Assembly (NCBI RefSeq): GCF_030247185.1 | Contig: NC_080572.1 | Location: 170,878,975-170,942,974, forward strand | Direction of reading: 5' to 3' | DNA length: 64,000 nucleotides | Origin: Malaya genurostris | Lineage: Eukaryota; Arthropoda; Insecta; Diptera; Culicidae | Part shown: positions 47,804-57,956 of the stretch, one piece after another | Layout of the letters: every line of letters starts with the position of its first letter | Position numbering within the stretch: position 1 is the stretch's first letter | Translations under genes and position numbers: made by a program | Notes under the pieces: model-generated | The model's input: only the letters and a program-made list of their open reading frames with translations | Told to the model about the DNA's origin: nothing | Database searches by the model: none

Positions 47804-48728
47804 AAGGGTGATTTTTTAAGAGCTTGAGAACTTTTTTAAACAATAAAACGCATAAAATTTGCAAAATCTCATCGGTTCTTTATTTTAAACGTTAGATTGG
47901 TACATGACATTTACTTTTTGAAGATAATTTCATTTAAATGTTGACCGCGGCTGCGTCTTAGGTGGTCCATTCGGAAAGTCCAATTTTGGGCAACTTTTTC
48001 GAGCATTTCGGCCGGAATAGCCCGAATTTCTTCGGAAATGTTGTCTTCCAAAGCTGGAATAGTTACTGGCTTATTTCTGTAGACTTTAGACTTGACGTAG
48101 CCCCACAAAAAATAGTCTAAAGGCGTCAAATCGCATGATCTTGGTGGCCAACTTACCGGTCCATTTCTTGAGATGAATTGTTCTCCGAAGTTTTCCCTCA
48201 AAATGGCCATAGAATCGCGAGCTGTGTGGCATGTAGCGCCATCTTGTTGAAACCACATGTCAACCAAGTTCAGTTCTTCCATTTTTGGCAACAAAAAGTT
48301 TGTTAGCATCGAACGATAGCGATCGCCATTCACTGTAACGTTGCGTCTAACAGCATCTTTGAAAAAATACGGTCCAATGATTCCACCAGCGTACAAACCA
48401 CACCAAACAGTGCATTTTTCGGGATGCATGGGCAGTTCTTGAACGGCTTCTGGTTGCTCTTCACTCCAAATGCGGCAATTTTGCTTATTTACGTAGCCAT
48501 TCAACCAGAAATGAGCCTCATCGCTGAACAAAATTTGTCGATAAAAAAGCGGATTTTTCGAATGGACCACCTAAGACGCAGCCGCGGTCAACATTTAAAT
48601 GAAATTATCTTCAAAAAGTAAATGTCATGTACCAATCTAACGTTTAAAATAAAGAACCGATGAGATTTTGCAAATTTTATGCGTTTTATTGTTTAAAAAA
48701 GTTCTCAAGCTCTTAAAAAATCACCCTG
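47804..48728 (-). mobile_element. DD41D Tc1/mariner-type element turned into a fold-back with 170-bp arms
   Basis: TA flanks (47802-47803 and 48729-48730). Arms 47804-47973 and 48559-48728 are inverted copies over 170 bp, differing at only one base by eye. The minus-strand open frame (48570-47911, 219 codons) contains the catalytic motifs FSDEAHFWLNGYVNKQ, MWFQQDGATCHTA and RSCDLTPLDYFLWGYVKSK. There are 41 residues between the last two aspartates, a spacing known for DD41D families. The N-terminal DNA-binding half is missing and replaced by an inverted copy of the 3' end, so the last 22 codons occur twice in opposite orientation. Not autonomous. Confidence 0.92.
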
Positions 48729-48730
48729 TA

Positions 48731-50029
48731 TAAAATAGTGACGAGTAGCATACGATATCAATATCATTTATTACTTATGTATGCTTTCCATAACAATTTG
48801 AAGCGTTTATATATGGACCACATTTTGCAACTCGCTTGAGCTTCTTTCTACAACAAGTAACTCAAAAATGATTTGTTCAAGACATTTCCCGATATCCAGT
48901 TTCATGAATCCCATTGATTTTTCCAAAGGGTGGGTACAAAATGCACTCAAATATACTAATTGTGAGCATTCTCTGACATAAATAAGCGTTGTCATACAAT
49001 AAGTTTTTTATTTCACCACAGACTTAAAACAAATGTACCTACCGTATCTACCAGTGTTTACAATAATTTAGTGTTCGGCACACAAGAAATTGAATTGCCT
49101 AGATTTTATTTAGTTTGTTATTGCCTCATCCCATGAATCATTAAAGTCAGTTGTGGCAAGAAATCATTATGTGCTGAATGTAAACATATGTTTGCTTCCT
49201 TTCCAACTTGTTTTGTTTCCATGGTATTTTTCGAGCTTTGATTCACTAATACATATCAATGTGAACCAACTTCGTCTGCTTAGAAGTGTCTGGCGAATGG
49301 TTCAGTTGGTAGTGCATTCATGAACCATGAAGCGAATGTATGATGCTTATTCAGTTCATTCATTTTCCAAGCACTGCTATTGTATGTCGAGACTCGCAAC
49401 CAGTAATATTATACAATGTCCACGCTTCATCATATCATTACGAAATAGTTTATTTTCTAAAAATTTACTATACGATGGAAAAAAAGTTTCTTTCCGATAA
49501 ATAAAACAATTATTTGAAGCAGATATCAAAAATGTGTCACGCATGGTCTCGAATTCAACTTCAAGGCGATTGTACTACATGCGTTCGATAAAATGAACGT
49601 AAAAACAAGAACATTGAGTAGAACTACAGCTAAAGCAATGGAAGCTTATACTTATTTGAATGTTCTGCCAAAATGAGCGCTCGTAACTGATATTATTAAT
49701 CAAGTCGATGGGTTATTCGATTATTTAGCGTTGAAAATTCCTTACTCTTCACTATACGGCGCAGGGTGGCAATAAAAAGTTTCAAAATCAGTCGCGTAAC
49801 CTTTTCCTGTCATAATTTTGAACGATAATAGTTCAGTCATTTATTGATGGATTGCTATAATTTAACAACCAATCAATTGGGAAACATTTAACTTAAACAT
49901 GAATGGCAACGTCGTTTCAGTATTTCAATAGCATACTATTGAAACATTTTTTAGAATCGACCCATGTTTTCACGAACCAATCACAGCAGACCATGATGAT
50001 GTCATCCTCTTGTTTCCTCGTGCACGGCC
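48731..50029. other. intergenic DNA with one dispersed repeat
   Basis: 49097-49235 is the partner of 25212-25345. The rest shows no supported feature. Confidence 0.5.
49097..49235 (+). repeat. dispersed repeat, copy 2 (partner at 25212)
   Basis: Shares TTATTTAGTTTGTTATTGCC and CAAGAAATCATTATGTGCTG with 25212-25345 in the same orientation; identity by eye around 90 percent. Confidence 0.65.
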
Positions 50030-50553
50030 CAGGGTTGCCACATATACAGATTAATCTGCATTTTACAGATTTTTCAGATAAATTTGTGACCAAGATTCTG
50101 TATATGCAGATTATAGATTTTTGGCAAAAAATACAGATTTGTACAGATGATTGATAGCGTGGATTAAAAATTGCTTATGCTTTCAAAAATTGCTTCTGAT
50201 AAGATGAAAAGATGGCCATAACGTAAGGTAGTAAAGAAGAAAGATTGCCAATTGATCAATCAGATTAAGTTTCACTTTCAGATTGGATTTTGAAAGTTTT
50301 TCGTCAAATCATTATTTCGAAAGGCTCCAACGCAAAAACAGCTTCCAGCGTTTTTTCAACCACAAAATCATAAAATTCAGACTAAGAAAAGTTTTGTTTT
50401 CTTTAAATTTTTGTTCTAAAGACTTTTTCATTCCGTTGTGCTTCGATTTCTTATCACTTCTATATACAGATTTTCAATACAGGTTTTTGAGCTCCCGATA
50501 CAGATTTACAGATTTTTCTTCTGAAAAATGCAGATTTCAATGTGGCAACCCTG
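50030..50553. mobile_element. hAT-type non-autonomous element, 524 bp
   Basis: Ends CAGGGTTGCCACATATACAG and, inverted, AATGTGGCAACCCTG. Perfect 8-bp target duplication GCACGGCC (50022-50029 and 50554-50561). Subterminal regions packed with ACAGATTT and GCAGATT motifs. Interior noncoding. Confidence 0.93.
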
Positions 50554-50561
50554 GCACGGCC

Positions 50562-51711
50562 AACTGCTTCAATCGTTGGTCTACACCTCGAATTTATATT
50601 AGTAGCAGTTCTGCTTCGTTCGGCATAGGGAGGCTTCGCGTCATGTATAAAAAAATACAGCATCATTCTGCGTAGTATAAAGTTTGGCACAGAGAGGAAT
50701 CTATAAATATATGTAATTTGACCATTTTTACTTCAGTCTGATGCACACCGTATTTGGTAGAGTATACTGAATACCGATCAGCTGTTGATTCTACGGGAAC
50801 TAGCAGGTCAGTATTGCAGTGTGTAGCGTAACAATTTTCCTCCTCATAATTACCACAATCTGTATGGCTAGCAAGCCGAAACTTGTTTCATCCGAGACGT
50901 CAGTTTAGAAATTTCACTTCGGTGTAATACCAAAAAGTGTCTTGCAAATAGCAATAACTTTACGTCTGCCTAGCGGTTTATGTTGAACAGTCAGATCGCG
51001 ATAGCAGTTCAACATAAACTGCTGCGCACTGATGAGTCTAAGACGAAACGTAAAATCAGAAAACTAAGCATTACCAGTTATGTTTCAGTGTCATCCAGTT
51101 ATGTTTCAGACATTACCCACCCATTTTTTATTTAACATTTATGACCAAAGATTGGCATCCGATGATAAAAAATTAAAATTTTTAAATTCAAGCTTGTTCA
51201 AACTCACTATATTTACTAGAAATCTATGTGCTATGCGATATTCATGGTGAAGCTAATCATTGTAGGGCTATTGCACCAACAGTCATCTTATTAGTAGAGT
51301 CGGCATATAATTTTGCAGATTACTCGACATTCAATATATAAACGACAGAAAAAATAGTTCGAAAATTGTTCAATACTGCTGTTATAGCGACGCGAAAACT
51401 CGAAGCGAATGCACCTATTTTCATTCCACCCTTAAGGTCAATCTATCGAACAGAGACACGAAAATTTCACTATAACTAATGGTTTTCGTATATGAGATGA
51501 CTACTGAAACCGTTACCTTATTTATTGATAACCTGCACACCATCGATATTTTGGGTTTTAGGGTCTGCCCGCCGCGTACGAGTGGGTAGCTGCACACTAT
51601 CCATCGGATGAAAGTACTTAATACTAAGTAATTTTCAGGCAGCGTGTTAATTGCAGTGTGAATTGGTTTTCTTTCGCCTCTTTAGCTCTCATTCTACATA
51701 TATATCGGTAG
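50562..51711. other. intergenic DNA upstream of NOC3
   Basis: 50950-51055 is a hairpin MITE of family B (TTTATGTTGAACAG ... GTTCAACATAAACTG). No gene seen. Confidence 0.5.
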
Positions 51712-51952
51712 TAACATGTGATTAGGGCATATCGCACGATAGGCCCTTGCGAAAGTTACAAAATATAATGCTCATTGTTCGGCTCTACAACCTTCATTTA
51801 CACAATAATCGATATAATCTCGTAGATAGAAGCCCAATCTACGAAACTGTGTGCAATATACTTCAATTCCATGTTCAAAACTTGAGTAATGAGCATTATT
51901 TTTCGTAACTTTCAAAAGTGCATATCGCTCGATATGCCCTAATCACATGTTA
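51712..51952. mobile_element. MITE with long inverted ends, about 220 bp upstream of the NOC3 start
   Basis: TAACATGTGATTAGGGCATA at the left is matched inverted by TATGCCCTAATCACATGTTA at the right. The pairing continues inward with GAAAGTTAC/GTAACTTTC and AATGCTCATT/AATGAGCATT. The length is 241 bp and TA dinucleotides sit at both outer edges. Noncoding. Confidence 0.82.
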
Positions 51953-52169
51953 GTTATATTATATGCAAACACGCTTTTCGGTGTTGACATTTCGCATTAT
52001 TTGGCCATGTGTTCTCGAAAAATTGTTAATCTAGAAATTTGAAGTGATTTTCAATTGTGAAGCAGCCCATCGTTCTATAAATTTTCGTAAGTCCATTTAT
52101 TAATCAGTTCACGATTCGTTTACTACAGTACCATCATTTCAACAGTTTAGTTATAAAACGCATTATAGG

Positions 52170-54542
52170 ATGCCAATTCGGAAGAAAATCAAAATCAGTT
52201 CAGCGAAGCGTGGACATCATGAAAAGCACAAGAAAAACTTTGGTAATTTTAAGGGCTCAATTCAAAAAGCCACTCAAAACAAGGGAGATAAGGTTAACAT
52301 TTTTCGTAAAAAATGCAAGGCGACCCGACAAGTGGCAAAAAAATCCAATGATTGCAAAGGAATTCCCTTGAGGTTGCCCGATGTTAATGTAGATGATATT
52401 GGCGATATGATTGACGATTTTGCGGGTACCATGTCATCTGACAATAGTATCGATTCGGTCGTTATACCTAGCAATATTTCAACAGAACGTGCTGATGTAA
52501 AAAAGAGTGCCGAACAGATTGAAGATGAATATCGCATTCAAGCTCAAAATCAACTAAACTATGTGGGTAAAACAAAACCACTTCTGCCAATCAAAACTAA
52601 GAAGGGCGGTATAATCAATCGTAATGCTGAAATAATTCTTAAGAAACCAACTGAAATCGAAGAACGTGAGTCTATGGAAGCTATGGAGACTAACAACGAT
52701 GAATCTGATATAATCCCAGTAGAAAAAATCAAAGTTAGTACAACTGATTTGTTGATGGAACGATTCGAGGATATAGAGAAACAAAAATATATGATTGGCA
52801 TAACATGTGCATCGATTGTAGAAAATCCTGAACTGAAGGTAACCAGCCTACAATTGCTATTGGATTTAATTACTGAAACAAATCTTGATGCAAAAGTTAA
52901 CATGTTTGTAATTCGAAAATTGGCCCTAATTTCTTTGGTGGAAGTATTTAAGGATATTGTTCCTGAGTATAGACTTGGAATTGTAGATGCGAATTCACAG
53001 AAGTTGAAAAAATCCACCTTGTTACGCGTCAATTACGAGAAAGAGCTTCTATTGCAGTATAAAAAATTTCTTGTGCTGTGTGAAGAATTTACTCAAATCC
53101 TACATCGTGGTCGGGTAAAACAAAATCAATCCTTAGGTGAAAAAGTACAAATAGCAGAAATTGCTGTACAATGCATCTGTGATTTGCTGATTGCGCATCC
53201 ATATTTTAACTACAGTTTAAACAAAGCGCAAATGCTTGTTACTCTGTTGAACAACGATCGCGAGGATATTCGTAAACGAATATATGCGTGTTTTGTAGCA
53301 ATTTTTAAGGTGGACAATCGGTTTGACATAAGCATTCATATTGTTCGTCACATTAACCAGTTGGTGAAAAAGAAGCAACATGCCGTGCACTCAGAAATGA
53401 TAGGTTGTCTTAAATATTTACCAATAAAAGATATTAATGTGGACGCTGAAAAGGAGCATGAAATGAAATTGAAAAAACTGGAAGCGAAAAAATCACGCGT
53501 CATCAACTTATCCAAACAGGAACGCAAGCGCAAAAAGAAACTTAAAGAGCTGGAAAAAGAACTGTTTGAAACAAAAGCCGAAGAAAACAGTCAAGTTAAA
53601 TTAAAAAAGTCAACTGATCTATCGAAACTTGTATTCATGATTTTTTTCCGGATTTTAAAGACAGCACCAAAATCAAAGCTTTTAAGTGTCACCCTAGAAG
53701 GACTTGCCAAGTTTGCACACACAATTAATATCGATTTCTTTTCGGATCTAATCGATGTGCTCGATAATCTTTTAATTCATGGCGATCTTGGCTATCGAGA
53801 ACAATTGCACTGCATTAAGACGGTATTCACTATTCTCAAAGGACAAGGCGAGATTCTCAATATTGATCCAGCACGATTTTACACACATTTATATAAAAAT
53901 CTGTTGAGCGTTCATGCTGGAAAAACCCACGATGATTTGGAACCTATACTTATGACACTGGATAACGTGCTGCTTAAACGCCGTAACAACATCACCTATC
54001 ATCGATATTTGGCATTTGTAAAACGCCTATCTACGATGACTCTACAGCTGCTGCACTTCGGTACACTCGGTTGTCTTGGTGTTATAAAAATGGGATTTGT
54101 TTTAAACTCTTCACTAGATGTCTTGTTGGATACTGAATGCGTTGTAGGATCGGGCAAATATGATCCGAATGTAGAAGATCCGGAATTCAGCAACGCAAGC
54201 TCCACCAATTTGTACGAACTATCAGCATTGCATAGACATTATCATACACATGTTAGAAGACTGGCCTGCAATATCGCTAATAACGTTCCCAGTTCTGGGC
54301 CAGGTATGCTGCCTCCTGCATTAGCGAAACTAACACCGTTAGATCTGTTCATCAGACATGACAGTACTAAAATGGCATTTGTTCCCGTTATTCCTGCTCC
54401 AAAGGAAAATAAACAGTTAACAAGTAGAGTGCACAGGTTTAACGATCCAGAGCTTGAAATGATTTGTTCTCGTGTACAGCGAGCTCCATGCAATGGAACA
54501 GAATTTTTTTTTTTTGAAAAATCATGTAAGATCAATAAATAA
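52170..54542 (+). CDS. NOC3: nucleolar complex protein 3 (NOC3)
   Basis: A single 790-codon open frame. NOC3 is a nucleolar protein that, with NOC2, drives pre-60S ribosome assembly; in yeast it also has a replication-licensing role (family knowledge). The basic N-terminus (MPIRKKIKISSAKRGHHEKH) fits nucleolar targeting. The NOC3 N-terminal domain is visible around residues 190-290 (RFEDIEKQKYMIGITCASI; LKVTSLQLLLDLI). A basic coiled stretch follows at about 430-490 (KKLEAKKSRVINLSKQERKR). The C-terminal CBF/MAK21-type domain spans about 540-720. The start is the first ATG and leads directly into conserved text. An 11-12 T run near 54503-54514 puts FFFF close to the C-terminus; a length error there would alter the last residues. 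AATAAA overlaps the last two codons. Confidence 0.93.
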   Translation: MPIRKKIKISSAKRGHHEKHKKNFGNFKGSIQKATQNKGDKVNIFRKKCKATRQVAKKSNDCKGIPLRLPDVNVDDIGDMIDDFAGTMSSDNSIDSVVIPSNISTERADVKKSAEQIEDEYRIQAQNQLNYVGKTKPLLPIKTKKGGIINRNAEIILKKPTEIEERESMEAMETNNDESDIIPVEKIKVSTTDLLMERFEDIEKQKYMIGITCASIVENPELKVTSLQLLLDLITETNLDAKVNMFVIRKLALISLVEVFKDIVPEYRLGIVDANSQKLKKSTLLRVNYEKELLLQYKKFLVLCEEFTQILHRGRVKQNQSLGEKVQIAEIAVQCICDLLIAHPYFNYSLNKAQMLVTLLNNDREDIRKRIYACFVAIFKVDNRFDISIHIVRHINQLVKKKQHAVHSEMIGCLKYLPIKDINVDAEKEHEMKLKKLEAKKSRVINLSKQERKRKKKLKELEKELFETKAEENSQVKLKKSTDLSKLVFMIFFRILKTAPKSKLLSVTLEGLAKFAHTINIDFFSDLIDVLDNLLIHGDLGYREQLHCIKTVFTILKGQGEILNIDPARFYTHLYKNLLSVHAGKTHDDLEPILMTLDNVLLKRRNNITYHRYLAFVKRLSTMTLQLLHFGTLGCLGVIKMGFVLNSSLDVLLDTECVVGSGKYDPNVEDPEFSNASSTNLYELSALHRHYHTHVRRLACNIANNVPSSGPGMLPPALAKLTPLDLFIRHDSTKMAFVPVIPAPKENKQLTSRVHRFNDPELEMICSRVQRAPCNGTEFFFFEKSCKINK
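54536..54541 (+). terminator. poly(A) signal overlapping the NOC3 stop codon
   Basis: AATAAA here is formed by the penultimate and last sense codons plus the start of the TAA stop region (AAT AAA TAA), with another ATAAATAATG context just after. If used, the 3' UTR is very short. Confidence 0.45.
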
Positions 54543-54779
54543 TGTAAATGTTAAGAAATTTTGTTTAAAAAGTTCGAAAATATAAAATTATTGGCTAAAA
54601 TCCTGACAAGCGAAAAAATATTCGGCAGGAAATTCTAAAATCTTAACACAGAACTCCTGAGTGAGCAGTTTGCATATATCGCGACTATGTAGCTTAGGTG
54701 CCATAATGGTATCATGTCAGACTTTTCACATGCTGTAGTTTTGATCCATATTCTTTTCGGTCCGCTTAGAGACTAGAAC
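54543..54779. other. downstream of NOC3
   Basis: Short intergenic stretch before the RTE relic; nothing recognised. Confidence 0.4.
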
Positions 54780-55850
54780 TATTTCGTGTACGAACGTCAT
54801 TATTCTTCCCATTTTTTCTGACCGGTCAGAGAGGAGTCCTATAATTTCTTGCTGTATGTAGAAGCCGCCTTCATCCCACTCGGTCCATTGTCGCTTGTTG
54901 CCAGCACTGCAGACTGCGGAGGTTTCGCAGGTCGTTCCCTACTTGATCGATCCATCGTCTTTTTTTTTATTTAAAAGATATTTTATTCAGGCCTATTTGC
55001 GTACAAACTTTACGTGGCCGATTTAGCTGAGTTTTCAGATAAAAATTTTAATGTGGAACACATTTTTGTTTTCTATATAGGCGTGCAAACTAGAAACTCA
55101 AGAAAAATACACGTAGAAATGTGGTCAGGTTTTGAACAATTACAGCTCAGTCAATTTTATATAAATTATTAATATTATGTCACCATTTGATTGGAAATAT
55201 TTCTACGTTTTGATTTGAATGTTCATAGGCATGTATTTTTAATTGTGTATCATTGAAATGTTTGATTAATAGCTAGCAGTGTCCTATTTTGTCTGCAAAA
55301 AATCTCCGGCATACTGGATTTCCCTGCATAGTCGACGGTTTTGAAGAAGTAAACGATATATCAAAGAGAAAGCATCGCTCTGATTGGTCAATCGATGCTA
55401 AAGCGCAGCTGCTGGAAGCACGCGAATCTATAAATATAAGCAAAATTATAGCTAGGGGTAGGTTGTTGCTAGACAGCAAGAAGATCGGATGAAATTTCAT
55501 GTTATGTCGTTTCGCCTGACAAATTGACAACTACACCAGGGTAAATTTTGAGTGCATAAGATTAATTTCTAATTTATATAAGATGACCTCGATTGATAAT
55601 GAGAAAAAGTTTATCGCTTCAACCGAAATCGCAGAATGGTAGTAATGGTAGAGAAACGCTATAAAAATAGCTGCTTGCATACAAAACTTGAAGTTTGGCG
55701 AAGAGAAGCATAAATATCGATATCCGTATCGCAAGCTTAAATATCGATATCCGTATCGTGTACAAACATATAATTGCATACATTTTGGCTATTGGTTTAA
55801 TTTTGTCTTCTACAAAACACATACAAATCACGACGAATAAAGACTATATT

Positions 55851-56330
55851 CATTCCCCTTTCCCTGTTTTTTCACCATCTCGATGGCAACTAATTAGATC
55901 TCTGTCGTTTTCAAACATTTTGTTCCCACACCCCTTTTTTACCCCGTTTCCCACAATATTTACTTCTTTTTTTTTCATTCTCTTCCGTAACATCACCATC
56001 ACCGGAAGACCGCTCCAGTCAATGACCAGCATGCGGGCCACCCGCCGGGCCTTCGTAGCCTGGGGGTGTTTCCCGCGGACCCACACGGACCGAAGGATGC
56101 GGCCAACATGGATATTCGCCATTTGGAAGACCCTCACCCAATATTCAATTCACCTCGCCTGCTGAAAGCTGAATTGTCGAGAATCCGCTACCCCGATACT
56201 ACATTACATAATAATACTATTCTAGTTTTAAGTTAGTCGTAATTAAGATTAGTAAATACCCTTGGCATCTTAGAGCTTAAGCAGTGTGCCTTAATATTAT
56301 AATATATTATTGAATAAAAAAAAAAAAAAA
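55851..56330 (+). mobile_element. 5'-truncated LINE 3' end with A tail, nested in the ORF1-only LINE
   Basis: About 480 bp ending TTGAATA followed by about 15 A at 56316-56330, flanked by CTATATT (55844-55850 and 56333-56339). A GC-richer patch at 56005-56150 may be the last coding part. The uninterrupted homologous site around 45568-45582 confirms the insertion boundaries. Clade not determined; a CR1/Jockey-like element is plausible. Confidence 0.85.
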
Positions 56331-56479
56331 GGCTATATTCTGGGTTCGCGTGTTCGGTTATGGTTCCTAATAAAGTTCAATCTAAGCAGACTCTCATGCA
56401 TTTGTGAATTCAAAAGTGTGACGATTGATTGAACTGTTTGATTGTAGATCATTAGAAATTTTGGTTGCCTTGTTCCACA

Positions 56480-57475
56480 TCAATGGCTCGAACAACCCCA
56501 TGGGGCTGATCCTTGTAGTTTTTTTGTATTGGATCTCGTTGTCACCCTTTTTCTAGGGGGAGAGGAGCTTCCGTTTGAGTCCTGCGAGGATTGAGGGGCA
56601 GTTTGTTCGTGGTTCGTCTCGTCATGCATTGCCGTGGTATTGTTGTTGATTTCGTTGCTAGTTGCTGTAGATGCGCCTTGTTGTACATTGTTTGCAGTTG
56701 CTGGTTGGTTGGATGGTAAGCTGTTAACTTCAGCTGGTGTACTTTGTTCTATAGGGGTTACGTAGGATGGTTTCGTTGAAGGGGATACTTCCCTGTTGTT
56801 GGTGACTGTCACAGGTGTACTGGGGTTGCTTGGGGTTGATGTGAAGGAAGCACCGTTGTCCTTTGGTATAGTTGTCTCCATGTCCGGTTTATCACATGGC
56901 TTACCATAGTGAACAGCTTTTTGGCAATATTGACATTTGGCCATCTGATTGTCATAGGTAACAAATGATTTGCACGGTATTCTTGTATCCTGACCGAATG
57001 TCACATAAGAAGGTATAGGCCTCCTCAAGCGCATGCGTAACAAACGTACGCCATTTAGAATACCGGGGAAAAAATTCTTCCACTTTTCTTTTTCGATAGA
57101 GAGAATCTCTCCGTATTGGGACATAGTTGCGCGAATATAAGGATCGATGACGCTTGAGGGAAGATCATGCACACGCACTTCTATAGCACTATCTTTCATA
57201 TATACTGGAATGTTGTACTTGATATTTTCATGCTCCACATAGTGCACATTATTATTGTCTTTAGTTGCATCCAACTCTTTATAAAACTGAATATAAACAA
57301 CATTATTGGTCTTATTGCATTGAAGTAAATGCACACGTTTAATGTCAAGATGCATTTGCTCCTTAAACAAACCTTCAAGTTCTCGTATCGAAGGTCGAAT
57401 TTTGCACTGTCTGACGTCAACAATAATTGTATTCTTTCGTACCGGCGGTAGCATTTGTTCGTTTGGTTCACTCAT
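56480..57475 (-). CDS. LINE ORF1 protein (gag-like, CCHC zinc knuckle)
   Basis: 331 aa starting MSEPNEQMLPPVRKNTIIVD. An RNA-binding-like N-terminal region at about residues 15-110 is followed by a conserved retroelement segment (SAIEVRVHDLPSSVIDPYIR; GEILSIEKEKWKNFFPGILN). A single CCHC knuckle CQYCQKAVHYGKPC lies at about residues 182-195. The last third is low-complexity Ser/Thr/Pro/Asn. ORF1 proteins bind element RNA and form ribonucleoprotein particles (family knowledge). The frame is fully open, so the copy is young or maintained. It is not a host gene. Confidence 0.85.
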   Translation of the reverse strand: MSEPNEQMLPPVRKNTIIVDVRQCKIRPSIRELEGLFKEQMHLDIKRVHLLQCNKTNNVVYIQFYKELDATKDNNNVHYVEHENIKYNIPVYMKDSAIEVRVHDLPSSVIDPYIRATMSQYGEILSIEKEKWKNFFPGILNGVRLLRMRLRRPIPSYVTFGQDTRIPCKSFVTYDNQMAKCQYCQKAVHYGKPCDKPDMETTIPKDNGASFTSTPSNPSTPVTVTNNREVSPSTKPSYVTPIEQSTPAEVNSLPSNQPATANNVQQGASTATSNEINNNTTAMHDETNHEQTAPQSSQDSNGSSSPPRKRVTTRSNTKKLQGSAPWGCSSH

Positions 57476-57956
57476 TTTCGAGGTCTATTGTTCACTACAC
57501 AATACTGTACTTGGTTTCTTCTGTCCCCAACGTAAGCGGTTTTGTTTTATAAGGATGGGATGTAAACCCGAACTGATCCATCGTCTTGATGTGCGCCCGT
57601 ATTCTTGTTCCTGTAGGGTCACCCGTAAGAACCATCTTCACCGGGTCATTTTTTGGCATCCTTACGACGTCCAACGCAAACATCCGATTTTTGCGGTATG
57701 CACAATGTGTGGTTGTTCGAGCTGCTGAAGCAACTCGTGGTTCTTTCGTCTTCCATCTGCACTTAACCATGGTATGGAACACATTCTGTTAAAAAACATC
57801 AAGGGTGCGCGTTGATCCCAAATACACAAAATCGTTGACCACCTCGATTTCGTCCCCGTCGATCCGAACACGGGATGGGAGGTTAACATTGTCGTACTTC
57901 GAACTTCTTCCTCTGATGCATTTTTTGAATGTCGTACAATTTTCACTCTTCGCTCT

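Larger units (their letters stand above)
54961..57574 (-). mobile_element. ORF1-only LINE (non-LTR element without reverse transcriptase)
   Basis: Inserted into the RTE relic in minus orientation with a perfect 12-bp target duplication GATCCATCGTCT (54949-54960 and 57575-57586). The 3' end carries an A tail (T run at 54961-54968). From the 5' end there are about 100 bp of leader, one intact ORF1 (57475-56480), then about 1 kb of noncoding 3' sequence once the nested LINE at 55851-56330 is removed. No endonuclease or reverse transcriptase is present. A second, truncated copy at 45395-46434 shows the same ORF1-to-3' junction. Confidence 0.87.
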
